Positions 9,295 through 19,011 of a stretch of 64,000 nt of DNA are shown here, one piece after another; within the stretch, counting starts at the first letter, position 1, and the number at the start of each line of letters is the position of its first letter. Source of the stretch: JAEDES01 sp964616405 (GTDB taxonomy: Bacteria; Bacillota_I; Bacilli_A; RF39; UBA660); NCBI GenBank assembly GCA_964616405.1, contig CAZTRE010000001.1:1-64000 (forward strand). The letters run 5' to 3'. Both the position numbers and the translations under genes were made by a program. The notes under the pieces were generated by a model. That model had not been told where the DNA came from. It did no database searches and saw only the letters and a program-made list of their open reading frames with translations.

Positions 9295-11277
9295 ATGTAC
9301 GAAAGAATGCTAGAACTAATAGATATAATAAATGAAGCTGATTATAATTATCATACTCTTGATAACCCGACTATTTCAGACCAAGAATATGATAAGTATT
9401 TACGAGAATTATTTGAAATAGAAGGTGAACATACAGAATGGATAAAAGAAGATTCCCCAACTCAACATGCTGGTGGAAAAATTATTGAAGGTTTTGAAAA
9501 GGTACCTCATAAAATACCAATGATGTCCCTAAGTAACGTTTTTAATGAAAGTGAAATCATTGCTTTTGATGAACGTATCAAAAAAGAAGGCATTTCTCCA
9601 AAGTATGTTGCGGAACTTAAAATTGATGGTCTTTCTGTTTCACTACTATACGAAAAGGGAAAATTAGTAAGAGCCGCAACTAGAGGCGATGGAACAATGG
9701 GGGAAGACATTACCCATAACGCCAAAACGATAAAGACAATTCCACTTACTTTAAAAGAAGAAGTTGATATTGAAGTCCGTGGAGAAATATTTATGAATAA
9801 GAAAACACTTGAAGAAATAAACAGAGTTCGTACTGAAAATAATCAACCGCCACTTCAAAATTGTCGCAATGCCGCAGCCGGTTCAATTAGACAATTAGAT
9901 TCTAAAATAGCTGCAAGTAGAAAATTAGACACCTTTATTTATCATTTACCAAATCCCGAAGATTATGGTTTAAAAAGTCATAGTGAAGCATTAGCTTACA
10001 TGCATAAATTAGGCTTTAAAACTAATCCAAACAATAGAGTAGTCAACAATATTACGGAATTATTAGAATTTATTGAGGAAAAAAGAAAATTACGTAAATC
10101 ATTACCATATGATATTGATGGAATTGTTATAAAAGTAGATAATATTGCCGAACAAAGAAAACTAGGTTTTACAGCCAAGTATCCAAAATGGGCAACAGCC
10201 TATAAATTTCCTGCAGAAGAAGTAGTCACAAAACTAACTGATATTATTTTTACTGTCGGAAGAACCGGACAAATTACTCCAAATGCAGTCTTAGAACCCG
10301 CAATAGTTGCTGGTTCAACCATCTCAAGAGCTACTCTGCATAATGAAGACTTTGTGAAAGAAAAGGGCTTGAAAATAGGGGACTTTGTTTCAATTAGAAA
10401 AGCAGGAGATGTAATACCTGAAGTAGTTGAAGCAAAAACAGAACGTCGTAATGGTTCGGAAAAAGATTTTGTTATGATTACAGAATGTCCTATGTGTAAT
10501 ACTAAACTAGTAAAAAATGAAGGACAAGTTGACTATTTCTGTCCTAATAAAAAATGTCCAGCAAGAAATGTTGAAAGTCTTATTCATTTTGCCTCTCGTG
10601 ATGCCATGAATATAGAAGGTTTAGGAGACAGGATTATTGAAGACTTCTATAATTTTAACTACATTGCCACAATCGCCGACATATATTGTTTAAAACAACA
10701 CGAAAAAGATTTAATAAGACTAGAAGGGTATGGCGACAAATCAGTAAATAAAATGTTTGCCTCTATTGAAAATAGTAAACAAAACTCCCTAGAAAGATTA
10801 ATTTTTGGTTTAGGAATTCCTCATGTCGGAGCAAAAACAGCTAAGGTACTTGCAAGTAAGTTTAAAACGATGGATAACTTTATGAACGCCCCAGAAGAAG
10901 ACTTAGTAAAAATACCAGATATTGGTGATATTATTGCTAAAAGTGTAGTAAATTATTTCCTAGATCAGCATAATAAAGCTATTGTCGAAGAATTAAAAGA
11001 TCTCGGCCTTAATATGACCTATTTAGGACAAAAAGTTGAAGAAAATGAAGAGTTTGCTGGTAAGACTTTTGTTTTAACAGGATCGCTAACTTTATTTACC
11101 AGAGATGAAGCATCTGAAAAAATAGAACAACTTGGTGGAAAAACATCAAGCTCTGTTTCCAAGAAAACATCTGTCGTTATTGTCGGTGAAAATCCAGGTA
11201 GTAAATTTGATAAAGCTAATGAATTGGGAATCCCTGTTTGGACAGAGGAAGAATTTAAAGAAAGACTAGGTGAGTAA
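9295..11277 (+). CDS. ligA: NAD-dependent DNA ligase LigA
   Basis: Complete NAD+-dependent DNA ligase of 660 residues, which seals nicks during replication and repair. Domain Ia is present (DNPTISDQEYD). The adenylation Lys109 is in VAELKIDGLS. The OB fold, a four-cysteine zinc finger near 398-425 (CPMC...CPNKKCP), helix-hairpin-helix repeats (FGLGIPHVGAKTAK, IPDIGDIIAKSV) and a C-terminal BRCT domain (GKTFVLTGSL) follow. The start has a weak AGGTGAT site. An intrinsic terminator overlaps the end. Confidence 0.97.
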   Translation: MYERMLELIDIINEADYNYHTLDNPTISDQEYDKYLRELFEIEGEHTEWIKEDSPTQHAGGKIIEGFEKVPHKIPMMSLSNVFNESEIIAFDERIKKEGISPKYVAELKIDGLSVSLLYEKGKLVRAATRGDGTMGEDITHNAKTIKTIPLTLKEEVDIEVRGEIFMNKKTLEEINRVRTENNQPPLQNCRNAAAGSIRQLDSKIAASRKLDTFIYHLPNPEDYGLKSHSEALAYMHKLGFKTNPNNRVVNNITELLEFIEEKRKLRKSLPYDIDGIVIKVDNIAEQRKLGFTAKYPKWATAYKFPAEEVVTKLTDIIFTVGRTGQITPNAVLEPAIVAGSTISRATLHNEDFVKEKGLKIGDFVSIRKAGDVIPEVVEAKTERRNGSEKDFVMITECPMCNTKLVKNEGQVDYFCPNKKCPARNVESLIHFASRDAMNIEGLGDRIIEDFYNFNYIATIADIYCLKQHEKDLIRLEGYGDKSVNKMFASIENSKQNSLERLIFGLGIPHVGAKTAKVLASKFKTMDNFMNAPEEDLVKIPDIGDIIAKSVVNYFLDQHNKAIVEELKDLGLNMTYLGQKVEENEEFAGKTFVLTGSLTLFTRDEASEKIEQLGGKTSSSVSKKTSVVIVGENPGSKFDKANELGIPVWTEEEFKERLGE

Positions 11278-11287
11278 CCTAGTTTTT
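11265..11287 (+). terminator. Intrinsic terminator overlapping the ligA stop
   Basis: ACTAGGT (11265-11271) pairs with ACCTAGT (11277-11283) around a GAGTA loop that holds most of the TAA stop; a T-run follows. Confidence 0.8.
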
Positions 11288-11288
11288 A

Positions 11289-11317
11289 TTGAAAAACAAA
11301 GCATTTTATGTTATAAT
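11289..11317 (+). promoter_or_regulatory. Promoter upstream of the OB-fold membrane protein
   Basis: TTGAAA at 11289-11294, a 17-base spacer and TATAAT at 11312-11317. A second TATAAT at 11374-11379, nearer the gene, has only a weak -35 (TTTACT). Confidence 0.6.
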
Positions 11318-11400
11318 AAGCAGCATCTTACAAGTAATTCAGAGATTTCTTTACTAGAGTAAGTTGATAATGATATAATAAGAATAATTGAGGTGATACT

Positions 11401-12198
11401 ATGGCAAAACAAATAAAAGCAGAAGCTTATCAAGAACCAATTGAAATGGAAAATGAAACAGAGGAAAATTTAAACTTATTGGATGAAATGGATATTGATG
11501 AAGTAGAAAATAAAGTTACTAAAAAACCAATTAAGAAAACAACAAAATCTAAAAAGAAAAAACAAAAAACGATAAAAGAAGATGAGGAAGAGGATGATAA
11601 ATCAACTATTTCCCCTAAATTTAACATCTTTATGAAGATATTTAATATTATATTTATTATTGCTTTAATAGTAATGGTAATTATTAGTGCAGACATAATT
11701 TGCGTAGCCAAATATAATGTTGGACCCTTCTTTGCGATAAAAACAAATACGTATAAAGATGGTGGGACTAAAGTCTACTATGGAATTGGTTACAAAGTCA
11801 TTAAGTATAAACAAATAGCTGGTCGTCAGGATACCCAAATTGGTCCTTGGAATATGCCTTATTCGATCACACCAACTGAAGTTGAAGATATTGATTTAGC
11901 TATTGAATTACAAAACAATCCATTAGAAACAGGTAATAAATATTACAAACAATATATAAAGATTTCATCTACTATTAAAACAATTAATGAACAAGATAAT
12001 AAAATGACATTAGAATATACCGATCCCGATGGAAAATACACACTACAAATAAAATGCCCTATGGCTTCATTACCATCAAGACTCCAAGATTTTAAAGAAC
12101 AACAAGAAGTAATTGTAAAAGGAACAGTAAATAGAATTGCTCTAAAAGGTTCTAAACAACCAAACACCATTTATTTATCAAACTGTTTTGCGGAATAA
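11401..12198 (+). CDS. Single-pass membrane protein with OB-fold-like domain
   Basis: The protein has 265 residues. Residues 1-75 are highly charged: acidic first, then a lysine-rich stretch. One membrane helix lies at about 80-103 (IFNIIFIIALIVMVIISAD). The outer part has a beta-rich piece (TKVYYGIGYKVIKYKQ) and a C-terminal domain that looks like the tRNA_anti-like OB fold (YIKISSTIKTINEQDNK ... VIVKGTVNRIAL ... LSNCF). Such domains occur in uncharacterised Firmicute envelope proteins. It has its own promoter and terminator. Function unknown. Confidence 0.75.
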   Translation: MAKQIKAEAYQEPIEMENETEENLNLLDEMDIDEVENKVTKKPIKKTTKSKKKKQKTIKEDEEEDDKSTISPKFNIFMKIFNIIFIIALIVMVIISADIICVAKYNVGPFFAIKTNTYKDGGTKVYYGIGYKVIKYKQIAGRQDTQIGPWNMPYSITPTEVEDIDLAIELQNNPLETGNKYYKQYIKISSTIKTINEQDNKMTLEYTDPDGKYTLQIKCPMASLPSRLQDFKEQQEVIVKGTVNRIALKGSKQPNTIYLSNCFAE

Positions 12199-12202
12199 TA
12201 AA

Positions 12203-12230
12203 AAATTGTACTTCGGTACAGTTTTTTTTT
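12203..12230 (+). terminator. Intrinsic terminator with UUCG tetraloop
   Basis: TTGTAC, TTCG loop and GTACAG (12206-12221), extended by flanking A/T pairs and followed by a long T-run. Confidence 0.85.
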
Positions 12231-12292
12231 CAAAATATTAAAAGAATACTAAAAGTATGATATAATAAGTAAGTTAAAGGAGGAATCCGTTT

Positions 12293-12595
12293 ATGGGAGA
12301 TAGACTATCAAAAGAAGAAGTTTTGCATGTAGCAGAATTAGCCAGAATTAAAATAAGTGAAGAAGAACTAGAAAAATATCAAATTCAATTAAAACAAATA
12401 TTAGATAATGTCGATAAAATAAAAGAAGTAGAAGGTTATGATGACGAAATGTTAATTGCCGCTTGGAAAATAGATACTATTTTAAGAGAAGATACACCTG
12501 GAGAAATGTTAAATCCAAAACAAGTAATTGAAAATGCACCTCGTCATAGTGGAAACTACATTGAAGTACCAGTTGTAATAGGAGAGGAGGCTTAA
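12293..12595 (+). CDS. gatC: Asp/Glu-tRNA amidotransferase subunit C
   Basis: GatC has 100 residues and helps fold and couple GatA and GatB in the amidotransferase that converts Glu-tRNA(Gln), and often Asp-tRNA(Asn), to the amidated forms. LSKEEVLHVAELARIKISEEE is the usual N-terminal helix and the VIENAPRHSGNYIEVPVVI tail matches the family. It has a GGAGG site and is the first gene of gatCAB, with one base between its stop and the next start. TATAAT at 12261-12266 is a likely -10 for the operon. Confidence 0.95.
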   Translation: MGDRLSKEEVLHVAELARIKISEEELEKYQIQLKQILDNVDKIKEVEGYDDEMLIAAWKIDTILREDTPGEMLNPKQVIENAPRHSGNYIEVPVVIGEEA

Positions 12596-12596
12596 T

Positions 12597-14048
12597 ATGA
12601 AATATTTAAATAAAAGCATTTTAGAATTACATGAATTATTAAAAGAAAAAAAGATTAAGCCTATCGATTTGGTTGAAGAAGCATTAGAAAATATTGAGAA
12701 AAATAAAGAGTTAAACGCTTACATAACTTTAAATAAAGAAGAAGCCATGAAACAAGCTCAAGCGCTAGAAAATAAAGAAGTTGATAATATTTTATTTGGT
12801 ATGCCTATTGCTATTAAAGATAATATTGTCACTAAAGGTCTATTAACTACCTGTGCTTCCCATATGTTAGATAATTTCACGCCAATTTATGATGCCACAG
12901 TTATAGAAAAAATTAAATCTAAGAATATGATTATTATTGGCAAAACTAACATGGATGAATTTGCTATGGGATCAACTAGCAGAACTAGTTATTTTGGCGC
13001 TCCACTTAACCCTTGGAACAAAACCAAAATATCAGGTGGCTCATCAGGTGGTTCAGCTGTAACAATCGCTTCTCGTGACCTACCATTTGCCCTAGGTACT
13101 GATACAGGTGGTTCAATTCGTCAGCCAGCTAGTTATTGTGGAATTGTCGGTATGAAGCCAACATATGGCCGTGTATCAAGATACGGTTTAATTGCCTTTG
13201 CATCAAGCATGGATCAAATTGGTCCCATGACTAAAAACGTATATGATAATGCCACTCTTTTAAATGCTATTGTTGGTCGTGATGAAAAGGATTTAACTTC
13301 TGCAAATAAAGATGTAGAAGATTTTACTAGATTAATCGGTCAAGACATTTCTGGAATGAAAATCGCTGTTCCCAAATATTTTATGAGCGATATTGTTAAT
13401 GATGAAATTATAAATAAAGTTAAAGAAACAATCATTTTATTAGAAGAAAAAGGTGCAACCGTTGATTATGTAGATATTAAATATCTAGAACATGCTGTTA
13501 CCCTATACCAAGTAATTGCATTAGGAGAAGCAAGCTCAAATTTAGCTCGTTTTGATGGTATTAGATATGGTCATGCCAAAGAAAATCCTGAAAATATTCA
13601 AGACTTATATTATGGAACTAGACAAGAAGGATTTGGTAGAGAGGTTAAACGTCGTATCATGGTTGGTTCATATATCTTAAGTGGAGAAAACGCTAAAATA
13701 TATTATAATAAGGCCATGTCTATTAGAGATGATATGCGTAAAGAATTTAAAAAAGTTTTTGCCAATTATGATTTAATTATTGGTCCAACAACCACGACAA
13801 CAGCTTATAATCAAACAGATTCTATTGATGATCCGTTGAAGAGTTTCTTAGACGACGTTTTAGTAAATCCAGCTAATATGACAGGACTCCCAGGAATGAA
13901 CGTTCCAATTGGTTTTGATAAAGAGCATATGCCAATTGGACTACATATTATTGGTGATGATTTCTGCGAGGCAAAAATGTATCAATTAGCTAGTAATATT
14001 GAAACAACATTAAATCTTGACTTAAATCCTACAGGAGGTGAAGAGTAA
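12597..14048 (+). CDS. gatA: Asp/Glu-tRNA amidotransferase subunit A
   Basis: GatA has 483 residues and is an amidase-signature enzyme that hydrolyses glutamine to supply ammonia to GatB. The Ser-cisSer-Lys triad is complete: Lys74 in MPIAIKDNI, Ser149 in ISGGSSGGSA and Ser173 in TDTGGSIRQ, with the same spacing as known GatA. The length is normal. Its stop TAA shares an A with the ATG of gatB (14048), so translation is coupled. Confidence 0.97.
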   Translation: MKYLNKSILELHELLKEKKIKPIDLVEEALENIEKNKELNAYITLNKEEAMKQAQALENKEVDNILFGMPIAIKDNIVTKGLLTTCASHMLDNFTPIYDATVIEKIKSKNMIIIGKTNMDEFAMGSTSRTSYFGAPLNPWNKTKISGGSSGGSAVTIASRDLPFALGTDTGGSIRQPASYCGIVGMKPTYGRVSRYGLIAFASSMDQIGPMTKNVYDNATLLNAIVGRDEKDLTSANKDVEDFTRLIGQDISGMKIAVPKYFMSDIVNDEIINKVKETIILLEEKGATVDYVDIKYLEHAVTLYQVIALGEASSNLARFDGIRYGHAKENPENIQDLYYGTRQEGFGREVKRRIMVGSYILSGENAKIYYNKAMSIRDDMRKEFKKVFANYDLIIGPTTTTTAYNQTDSIDDPLKSFLDDVLVNPANMTGLPGMNVPIGFDKEHMPIGLHIIGDDFCEAKMYQLASNIETTLNLDLNPTGGEE

Positions 14049-15481
14049 TGGCAAACTATATTCCTACAATAGGTATTGAAGTTCACGTTGAGTTAAAAAC
14101 AAAAACCAAAATCTTTTCTAATTCAGTCAATGATTATGGTGAGATGGCCAACTCCTTAACGAATGTAATTGACCTAGGATATCCTGGAACCTTACCAACA
14201 CTAAATCAAGAGGTAGTAAATTTAGCTATTAAAGCTGCGACAGTTCTAAATTGTAAAATAAGACATCAAATGCACTTTGATAGAAAAAATTATTTCTATC
14301 CAGATAATTCCAAAAATTATCAAATTACTCAAAGCAGAACGCCTATTGGTTACGATGGATACGTTGAAATAGAGGTAGATGGTACTAAGAAAAAAATTGA
14401 AATTGAAGAAATGCATATTGAAGAAGATACTTGTAAATCAACTCATAGAAGCACTAAAACCCTACTAGATTTTAATCGTGCTGGCGTACCTCTAATTGAA
14501 ATCGTTACAAAACCATGCATTTCTAGTGGAGAAGAAGCCAAGGCTTATCTAGAAAAATTAAGACAATTACTATTCTATTGCGATATTTCTGATTGTAAGA
14601 TTGAAGAAGGTTCAATGCGTGCTGATGCCAATGTATCTATCCGTAAAAATATTGAAGATCCACTTGGCACAAAAACAGAAATTAAAAATATTGGTTCAAT
14701 TACTAATGTCGGTTTAAGTATTGAAAAAGAAATTGCTCGTCAAACAAAACTTTATGACAACAATGAGACTTTCAAAGAAGAAACTAGACGTTATGATGAT
14801 AAGTTAGGCGATACAGTTCTAATGCGTGTAAAAGAAACTGGTAATGACTATCGCTATTTCCCAGAACCTGATATTCCATTTCTTTATGTAACAGATGAAA
14901 TGATTGGAGAAGTAAGAAAAACTATTCCAATGCTACCAGATGAGAGAAAAGAAGTATATATATCTAAAGGTGTTACAGAAATAAATGCGACTAAGCTAAT
15001 TCAAAATAGAAGCCTAAGTGATTACTTTAATGAATTACTATCAGAAGAAATAGATTTTAAGATTGCTAGTAATTTACTTTTAGGAGATATTTCCGCATAT
15101 TTAAATAAAGAAGATAAGCTAATCACATGTACCACTCTAACTAAAGAGAGATTTATTGAACTTGTTAAAAATATGGAAGATGGTACTTTAACAAGTAAAA
15201 ATTTAAAAGATATCTTAACTAAAGTATTAGAAGAAACATCGACTATTGCAGACATAATTAAATCATCAGGAATAAAAAATATTACAGATGATTCTGCAAT
15301 TAGAGAAGTGATTAAAAATATTTTAAAAGACAATTCTTCATCAGTTGCAGACTATAAGGCAGGTCATGATCGAGCAATTAAATACTTAATGGGCCAAGTT
15401 ATGAAAGAAACAAAAGGGTCAGCTAATCCAAAGATAGCTATGGATATTTTACAAGAAGAACTTAATAAAGAATCTTTATAA
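14048..15481 (+). CDS. gatB: Asp/Glu-tRNA amidotransferase subunit B
   Basis: GatB has 477 residues and is the kinase/transamidase subunit that activates misacylated Glu- or Asp-tRNA and uses ammonia from GatA. The start IGIEVHVELKTKTKIFSNS, the DRKNYFYPDNSKNYQITQ segment, the EEGSMRADANVSIR motif and the EPDIPFL region are typical. The C-terminal helical and YqeY-like tail (NPKIAMDILQEEL) binds tRNA. It overlaps gatA by one base. Confidence 0.97.
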   Translation: MANYIPTIGIEVHVELKTKTKIFSNSVNDYGEMANSLTNVIDLGYPGTLPTLNQEVVNLAIKAATVLNCKIRHQMHFDRKNYFYPDNSKNYQITQSRTPIGYDGYVEIEVDGTKKKIEIEEMHIEEDTCKSTHRSTKTLLDFNRAGVPLIEIVTKPCISSGEEAKAYLEKLRQLLFYCDISDCKIEEGSMRADANVSIRKNIEDPLGTKTEIKNIGSITNVGLSIEKEIARQTKLYDNNETFKEETRRYDDKLGDTVLMRVKETGNDYRYFPEPDIPFLYVTDEMIGEVRKTIPMLPDERKEVYISKGVTEINATKLIQNRSLSDYFNELLSEEIDFKIASNLLLGDISAYLNKEDKLITCTTLTKERFIELVKNMEDGTLTSKNLKDILTKVLEETSTIADIIKSSGIKNITDDSAIREVIKNILKDNSSSVADYKAGHDRAIKYLMGQVMKETKGSANPKIAMDILQEELNKESL

Positions 15482-15487
15482 ATAAAA

Positions 15488-15516
15488 TTGAAAAAGAATC
15501 TTACTTAGTGTATAAT
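15488..15516 (+). promoter_or_regulatory. Promoter of the membrane-protein/GGDEF operon
   Basis: TTGAAA at 15488-15493, a 17-base spacer and TATAAT at 15511-15516, ahead of the start at 15539. Confidence 0.6.
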
Positions 15517-15538
15517 TAGAATACTAGGATGTGATCAA

Positions 15539-15976
15539 ATGAATTATTTAAAAAGAAACAAAAATATAATTATTGCATTAGTAATATACTTTGTTGCCAT
15601 ATTATTAGGTATTCAAGTAATAAACATATTAGTTCCTAATGAAGGAGCTGCTGTTTATGGTAATCGTTTAGATGGAAAAGTAGAATTAGATAAAGATATT
15701 GAAAAACAAGTAGCTAAAAAAGCTGAAGGTGCAACTGATGTAAAATTACGAGTATCTGGACGTATTATCAATATCACCATAAATGTAGGAACTGATGTCT
15801 CAAAAGAAGCTGCTAAAGAATATGCTGCCAAAACATTAGAAGCTTTTACAACAGAACAAAAAGCCTATTATGATATTCAATTTTTTCTAGAAAAAGAGGG
15901 AGAAGCTGCTGATTTCCCAATCATGGGTTATAAAATCCAAAATGCAGAAAAGATTGCTTGGACAAAGGATAGATAG
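15539..15976 (+). CDS. Small single-pass membrane protein, unknown
   Basis: The protein has 145 residues. A short basic N-terminus (MNYLKRNK) is followed by one membrane helix (about 10-30), then a soluble domain with an alpha/beta look (DVKLRVSGRIINITINVGTDVS, helices with AAKEYAAKTLEAF). This resembles small Asp23-like or BON-like folds only in outline. It lies 11 bases before the GGDEF-type receptor, probably in one operon. Family not recognised. Confidence 0.7.
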   Translation: MNYLKRNKNIIIALVIYFVAILLGIQVINILVPNEGAAVYGNRLDGKVELDKDIEKQVAKKAEGATDVKLRVSGRIINITINVGTDVSKEAAKEYAAKTLEAFTTEQKAYYDIQFFLEKEGEAADFPIMGYKIQNAEKIAWTKDR

Positions 15977-15987
15977 GAGTAATTATA

Positions 15988-18030
15988 ATGAAGAAAAAAA
16001 TATTGTATATAGTAATCCCAATTATAATAGCAGCCATTGCTTTTATTGGAGTATATAGATATTATAATAAGGAAGATAAAACAACAACTTTAACAGTAAG
16101 TGAAAAAAGATGGGTAGAATCAAACAAAGATCAAGCCTTTGACTTTGAGGTTGTTAATGATTATCCACTATATGGAATGAATGGTTCCGGAGTAATCTTT
16201 AACTTTATAAATGATTTCGAAGAAAAAGTTGGTTTAGAATTTAATAAAATACCATACTTAAAGAGCTCTGATGTTCAAACATCAGGCCTTAGAATAAGAA
16301 TCCTTGATGATGATAAAAAGTTAACAGATAAAGATTTACCTTTATTTACAGATAATTATATTGCTGTAGGTAAACAATATGAAAGAATTAATCACATTAA
16401 AGATATCAAAGATATGACAATTGGTGTTTTTAAAGACGATAGCGAAGCCATTAGTTATTACCTAAAAAGTGGTTCAAATCTTTCATACCAAACCTATGAA
16501 AAAATAGAAGACTTATACAAGGCCTTAGATGAAGACAAAGTTAAAATGATTATAGTTCCAAATATTATGTATTTAGACTATGTTATTGAAAAAGATAAAT
16601 ATTCAATTAATTATTTCTTTACAGAATATGAAAAACAAATAGTCCTAACATTGAGTGATGACAATAAAAAATTAAATAACGTTGTTAAAAAATACTACAA
16701 TAAATGGCGTTTAACAAAATATGTTGAAGAATATAATGCTGCTTATTTAGACTATTATTTAGCCAAAAATGAATTAAGTGCTAAAGAAAAATCAGCATTA
16801 GTATCAAAAACATATGTATATGGTTATGTTGAAAATGAACCATATGAGTTGAAAACGCATAATAAATTAGCCGGTATAGCTGGAGAATACATTAATAGAA
16901 TGTCTCGGTTAGGGAATATTGATTTTAAATATAAGAAATATGCCAATAAAAAAGAGTTAGAAAAAGCCGTTGATAAAGGTAAAGTTGATATTTACTTTGA
17001 TTACTATAATTTAAACAATGATGATTATCTACCTACAGTTTCAACTTTTGTTGAAGATTATGTAGTACTAGGAAAACAAGAAGATAATCATGTAGTTAAT
17101 TCCTTTGAAGGATTAAAGGATAAAAAAGTCTTAATGCTAAAAGGTAATTCTTTATATTCATATTTTCAAAGTAATTCAAAAGCTAAAATTAAAGCTTATG
17201 ATGATCTAAAAAGTATGATTAAAGATGCTGGGTCTAACGTATTAGTCGTTGATTATGAAATTTACTCATACTACCAAAATGATAAATTTAAAGATTTTAA
17301 ACTACTATATAAAGACTCAATGATGAATGACTATAAATTTATGGTTAAAAAAGACAACGAAGCATTCTATGATTTATTTAACTATATAATAGGTACCAAC
17401 TCATATTATAATTATCGTAATACGGGTATTGAAAATCTACATGCTTCATTATTAGAAGATTCAACATTAGAACAAGTATACACAATTATTTTATCAATAA
17501 TCTTTATTCCATTAATAATCCTAGGCATAGTAATATTCATAATAAGGAAGAAAAATGAGGTTAAAAAGATTAAAGCTACAGATAGACATAAATATACAGA
17601 TATGTTAACATCACTAAAAAACAGAAATTATTTAAATGCTAAGATGGCAGAATGGGAAGATTGTAAAGTATTCCCACAATCAATCGTCATGGTCGATTTA
17701 AATAACGTAAAATATGTTAATGATAATTATGGTCACGAAGAAGGAGACCAATTAATTATTAAAGCAGCTGGAATTTTAGTAAATACACAACTAGAAAATA
17801 GTGAAGTTATTAGAACAGATGGTAATGAATTCTTAATCTATCTAGTTGGATATAGCGATAGACAAGTATCTACCTATACTAAAAAACTAGAAAAAGAAAT
17901 GAAAGCATTACCACATGAATTTGGTGCTGCTATTGGATATAGTATGATTACAGATGAAATTAAAACATTGGATGATGCTATAAATGAGGCAACATTAGAA
18001 ATGATTACAAATAAAGAAGAGTACAAATAG
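15988..18030 (+). CDS. Membrane receptor with tandem SBP_bac_3-like sensors and degenerate GGDEF
   Basis: The protein has 680 residues behind an AGGAG site. An N-terminal helix (3-23) precedes two periplasmic-binding-like modules, recognised by segments such as IKDMTIGVFKDDSEAISYY and LKDKKVLMLKGNSLYSYF. A second membrane helix (about 495-517) leads to a GGDEF-fold domain (SIVMVDLNNVKYVNDNYGHEEGD). The active loop reads RTDGNEF at 609-615 where cyclases have R-GGDEF, and the usual C-terminal GRN-type end is missing. Such proteins normally link ligand sensing to c-di-GMP synthesis. Here catalysis is doubtful and the domain may bind a nucleotide or be purely regulatory. It sits between an unknown membrane protein and yihY. 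Confidence 0.85.
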   Translation: MKKKILYIVIPIIIAAIAFIGVYRYYNKEDKTTTLTVSEKRWVESNKDQAFDFEVVNDYPLYGMNGSGVIFNFINDFEEKVGLEFNKIPYLKSSDVQTSGLRIRILDDDKKLTDKDLPLFTDNYIAVGKQYERINHIKDIKDMTIGVFKDDSEAISYYLKSGSNLSYQTYEKIEDLYKALDEDKVKMIIVPNIMYLDYVIEKDKYSINYFFTEYEKQIVLTLSDDNKKLNNVVKKYYNKWRLTKYVEEYNAAYLDYYLAKNELSAKEKSALVSKTYVYGYVENEPYELKTHNKLAGIAGEYINRMSRLGNIDFKYKKYANKKELEKAVDKGKVDIYFDYYNLNNDDYLPTVSTFVEDYVVLGKQEDNHVVNSFEGLKDKKVLMLKGNSLYSYFQSNSKAKIKAYDDLKSMIKDAGSNVLVVDYEIYSYYQNDKFKDFKLLYKDSMMNDYKFMVKKDNEAFYDLFNYIIGTNSYYNYRNTGIENLHASLLEDSTLEQVYTIILSIIFIPLIILGIVIFIIRKKNEVKKIKATDRHKYTDMLTSLKNRNYLNAKMAEWEDCKVFPQSIVMVDLNNVKYVNDNYGHEEGDQLIIKAAGILVNTQLENSEVIRTDGNEFLIYLVGYSDRQVSTYTKKLEKEMKALPHEFGAAIGYSMITDEIKTLDDAINEATLEMITNKEEYK

Positions 18031-18043
18031 AAGGAAGATTAAG

Positions 18044-18934
18044 ATGGAGCAAGCGAGAGGTTTTTTAAAAAAAATTATTGAGTTCTTAAAAAAGCCTGAA
18101 CTAAGGATTTTACCTGGTCAGCTTGCTTTTTTTCTTGTCTTATCATTAATACCATTAGTTGCTTTAATTGGAACAATAGCTTCATTTCTATCAATCCCAA
18201 GTGATTTAGTGAAAGAGGTTTTAGTAAATGTTGCCCCAAAAGAAGTAACAGGAATAATTGCCAATGTTATAAGTGGTAGTGGAATAGAATTCAATTTTAA
18301 CAGGATTGTATTTATGGTTGTCGCTTTTGTTCTTGCTACAAATGGAACCTATTCGATTATCATAACTTCAAATGAAATATATAAACAAAATAGTAAAAGT
18401 TGGGTAAAAAGAAGAATAAAAGCTATTCTAATGGGACTATTATTAATAACTTTATTTTTACTACTACTTATAATGCCAATTTGGGGAGAAACAATATTAC
18501 AAAATATTTCTACAACCATATCCCCAACTAAACTGACTAGTATAATATATAATACATACAAATTAATACAATATCCATTAATTTTAGTAATTCTATATTA
18601 TGGAATAAAAACAATGTATATAATTGCCCCAGATGAAAAAATAAAGAGTACAACAACAGTTAGAGGGGCTCTTTTTACAACGATAGGTTGGGTATTAGCT
18701 TCTGAAATATATTCATTTTATGTTGAAAAGATTTCCAACTATGACTTGTTTTATGGAAGTGTTTCTAATGTAATCATATTACTATTATGGGTTTATATAT
18801 TATCATATATCTTTGTTTTAGGGATGATATTTAATGCTAGTAATTATAAACCATCAGAAGAAAAGAAAATAAAAGACTCAACAGAAAATATAACAGATAA
18901 AAAGGTATTAGAAAAACCAAAGAATGACGTTTAA
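18044..18934 (+). CDS. YihY/BrkB family inner membrane protein
   Basis: The protein has 296 residues and about six hydrophobic segments. The conserved N-terminal GQLAFFLVLSLIPLVALIGT is the hallmark of the YihY/BrkB family, once misnamed ribonuclease BN. The C-terminus is lysine-rich and cytoplasmic. The family's biochemical role is unsettled; membrane transport or envelope functions have been suggested. It starts 13 bases after the GGDEF-type gene, so it is probably in the same operon. Confidence 0.9.
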   Translation: MEQARGFLKKIIEFLKKPELRILPGQLAFFLVLSLIPLVALIGTIASFLSIPSDLVKEVLVNVAPKEVTGIIANVISGSGIEFNFNRIVFMVVAFVLATNGTYSIIITSNEIYKQNSKSWVKRRIKAILMGLLLITLFLLLLIMPIWGETILQNISTTISPTKLTSIIYNTYKLIQYPLILVILYYGIKTMYIIAPDEKIKSTTTVRGALFTTIGWVLASEIYSFYVEKISNYDLFYGSVSNVIILLLWVYILSYIFVLGMIFNASNYKPSEEKKIKDSTENITDKKVLEKPKNDV

Positions 18935-18948
18935 TCATTCTTTTTTTT
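18921..18948 (+). terminator. Intrinsic terminator
   Basis: AGAATGA (18921-18927) pairs with TCATTCT (18935-18941), followed by a T-run. The stop codon of the preceding gene lies in the loop. Confidence 0.8.
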
Positions 18949-18963
18949 GCTGAATATAGAAGA

Positions 18964-18992
18964 TTGAAAAATACAGGATTAAATGATATAAT
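18964..18992 (+). promoter_or_regulatory. Promoter of the LtaS-type gene
   Basis: TTGAAA at 18964-18969, a 17-base spacer and TATAAT at 18987-18992, 19 bases before the start. Confidence 0.65.
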
Positions 18993-19011
18993 ATGGTAGC
19001 GAGGTAGAAAA

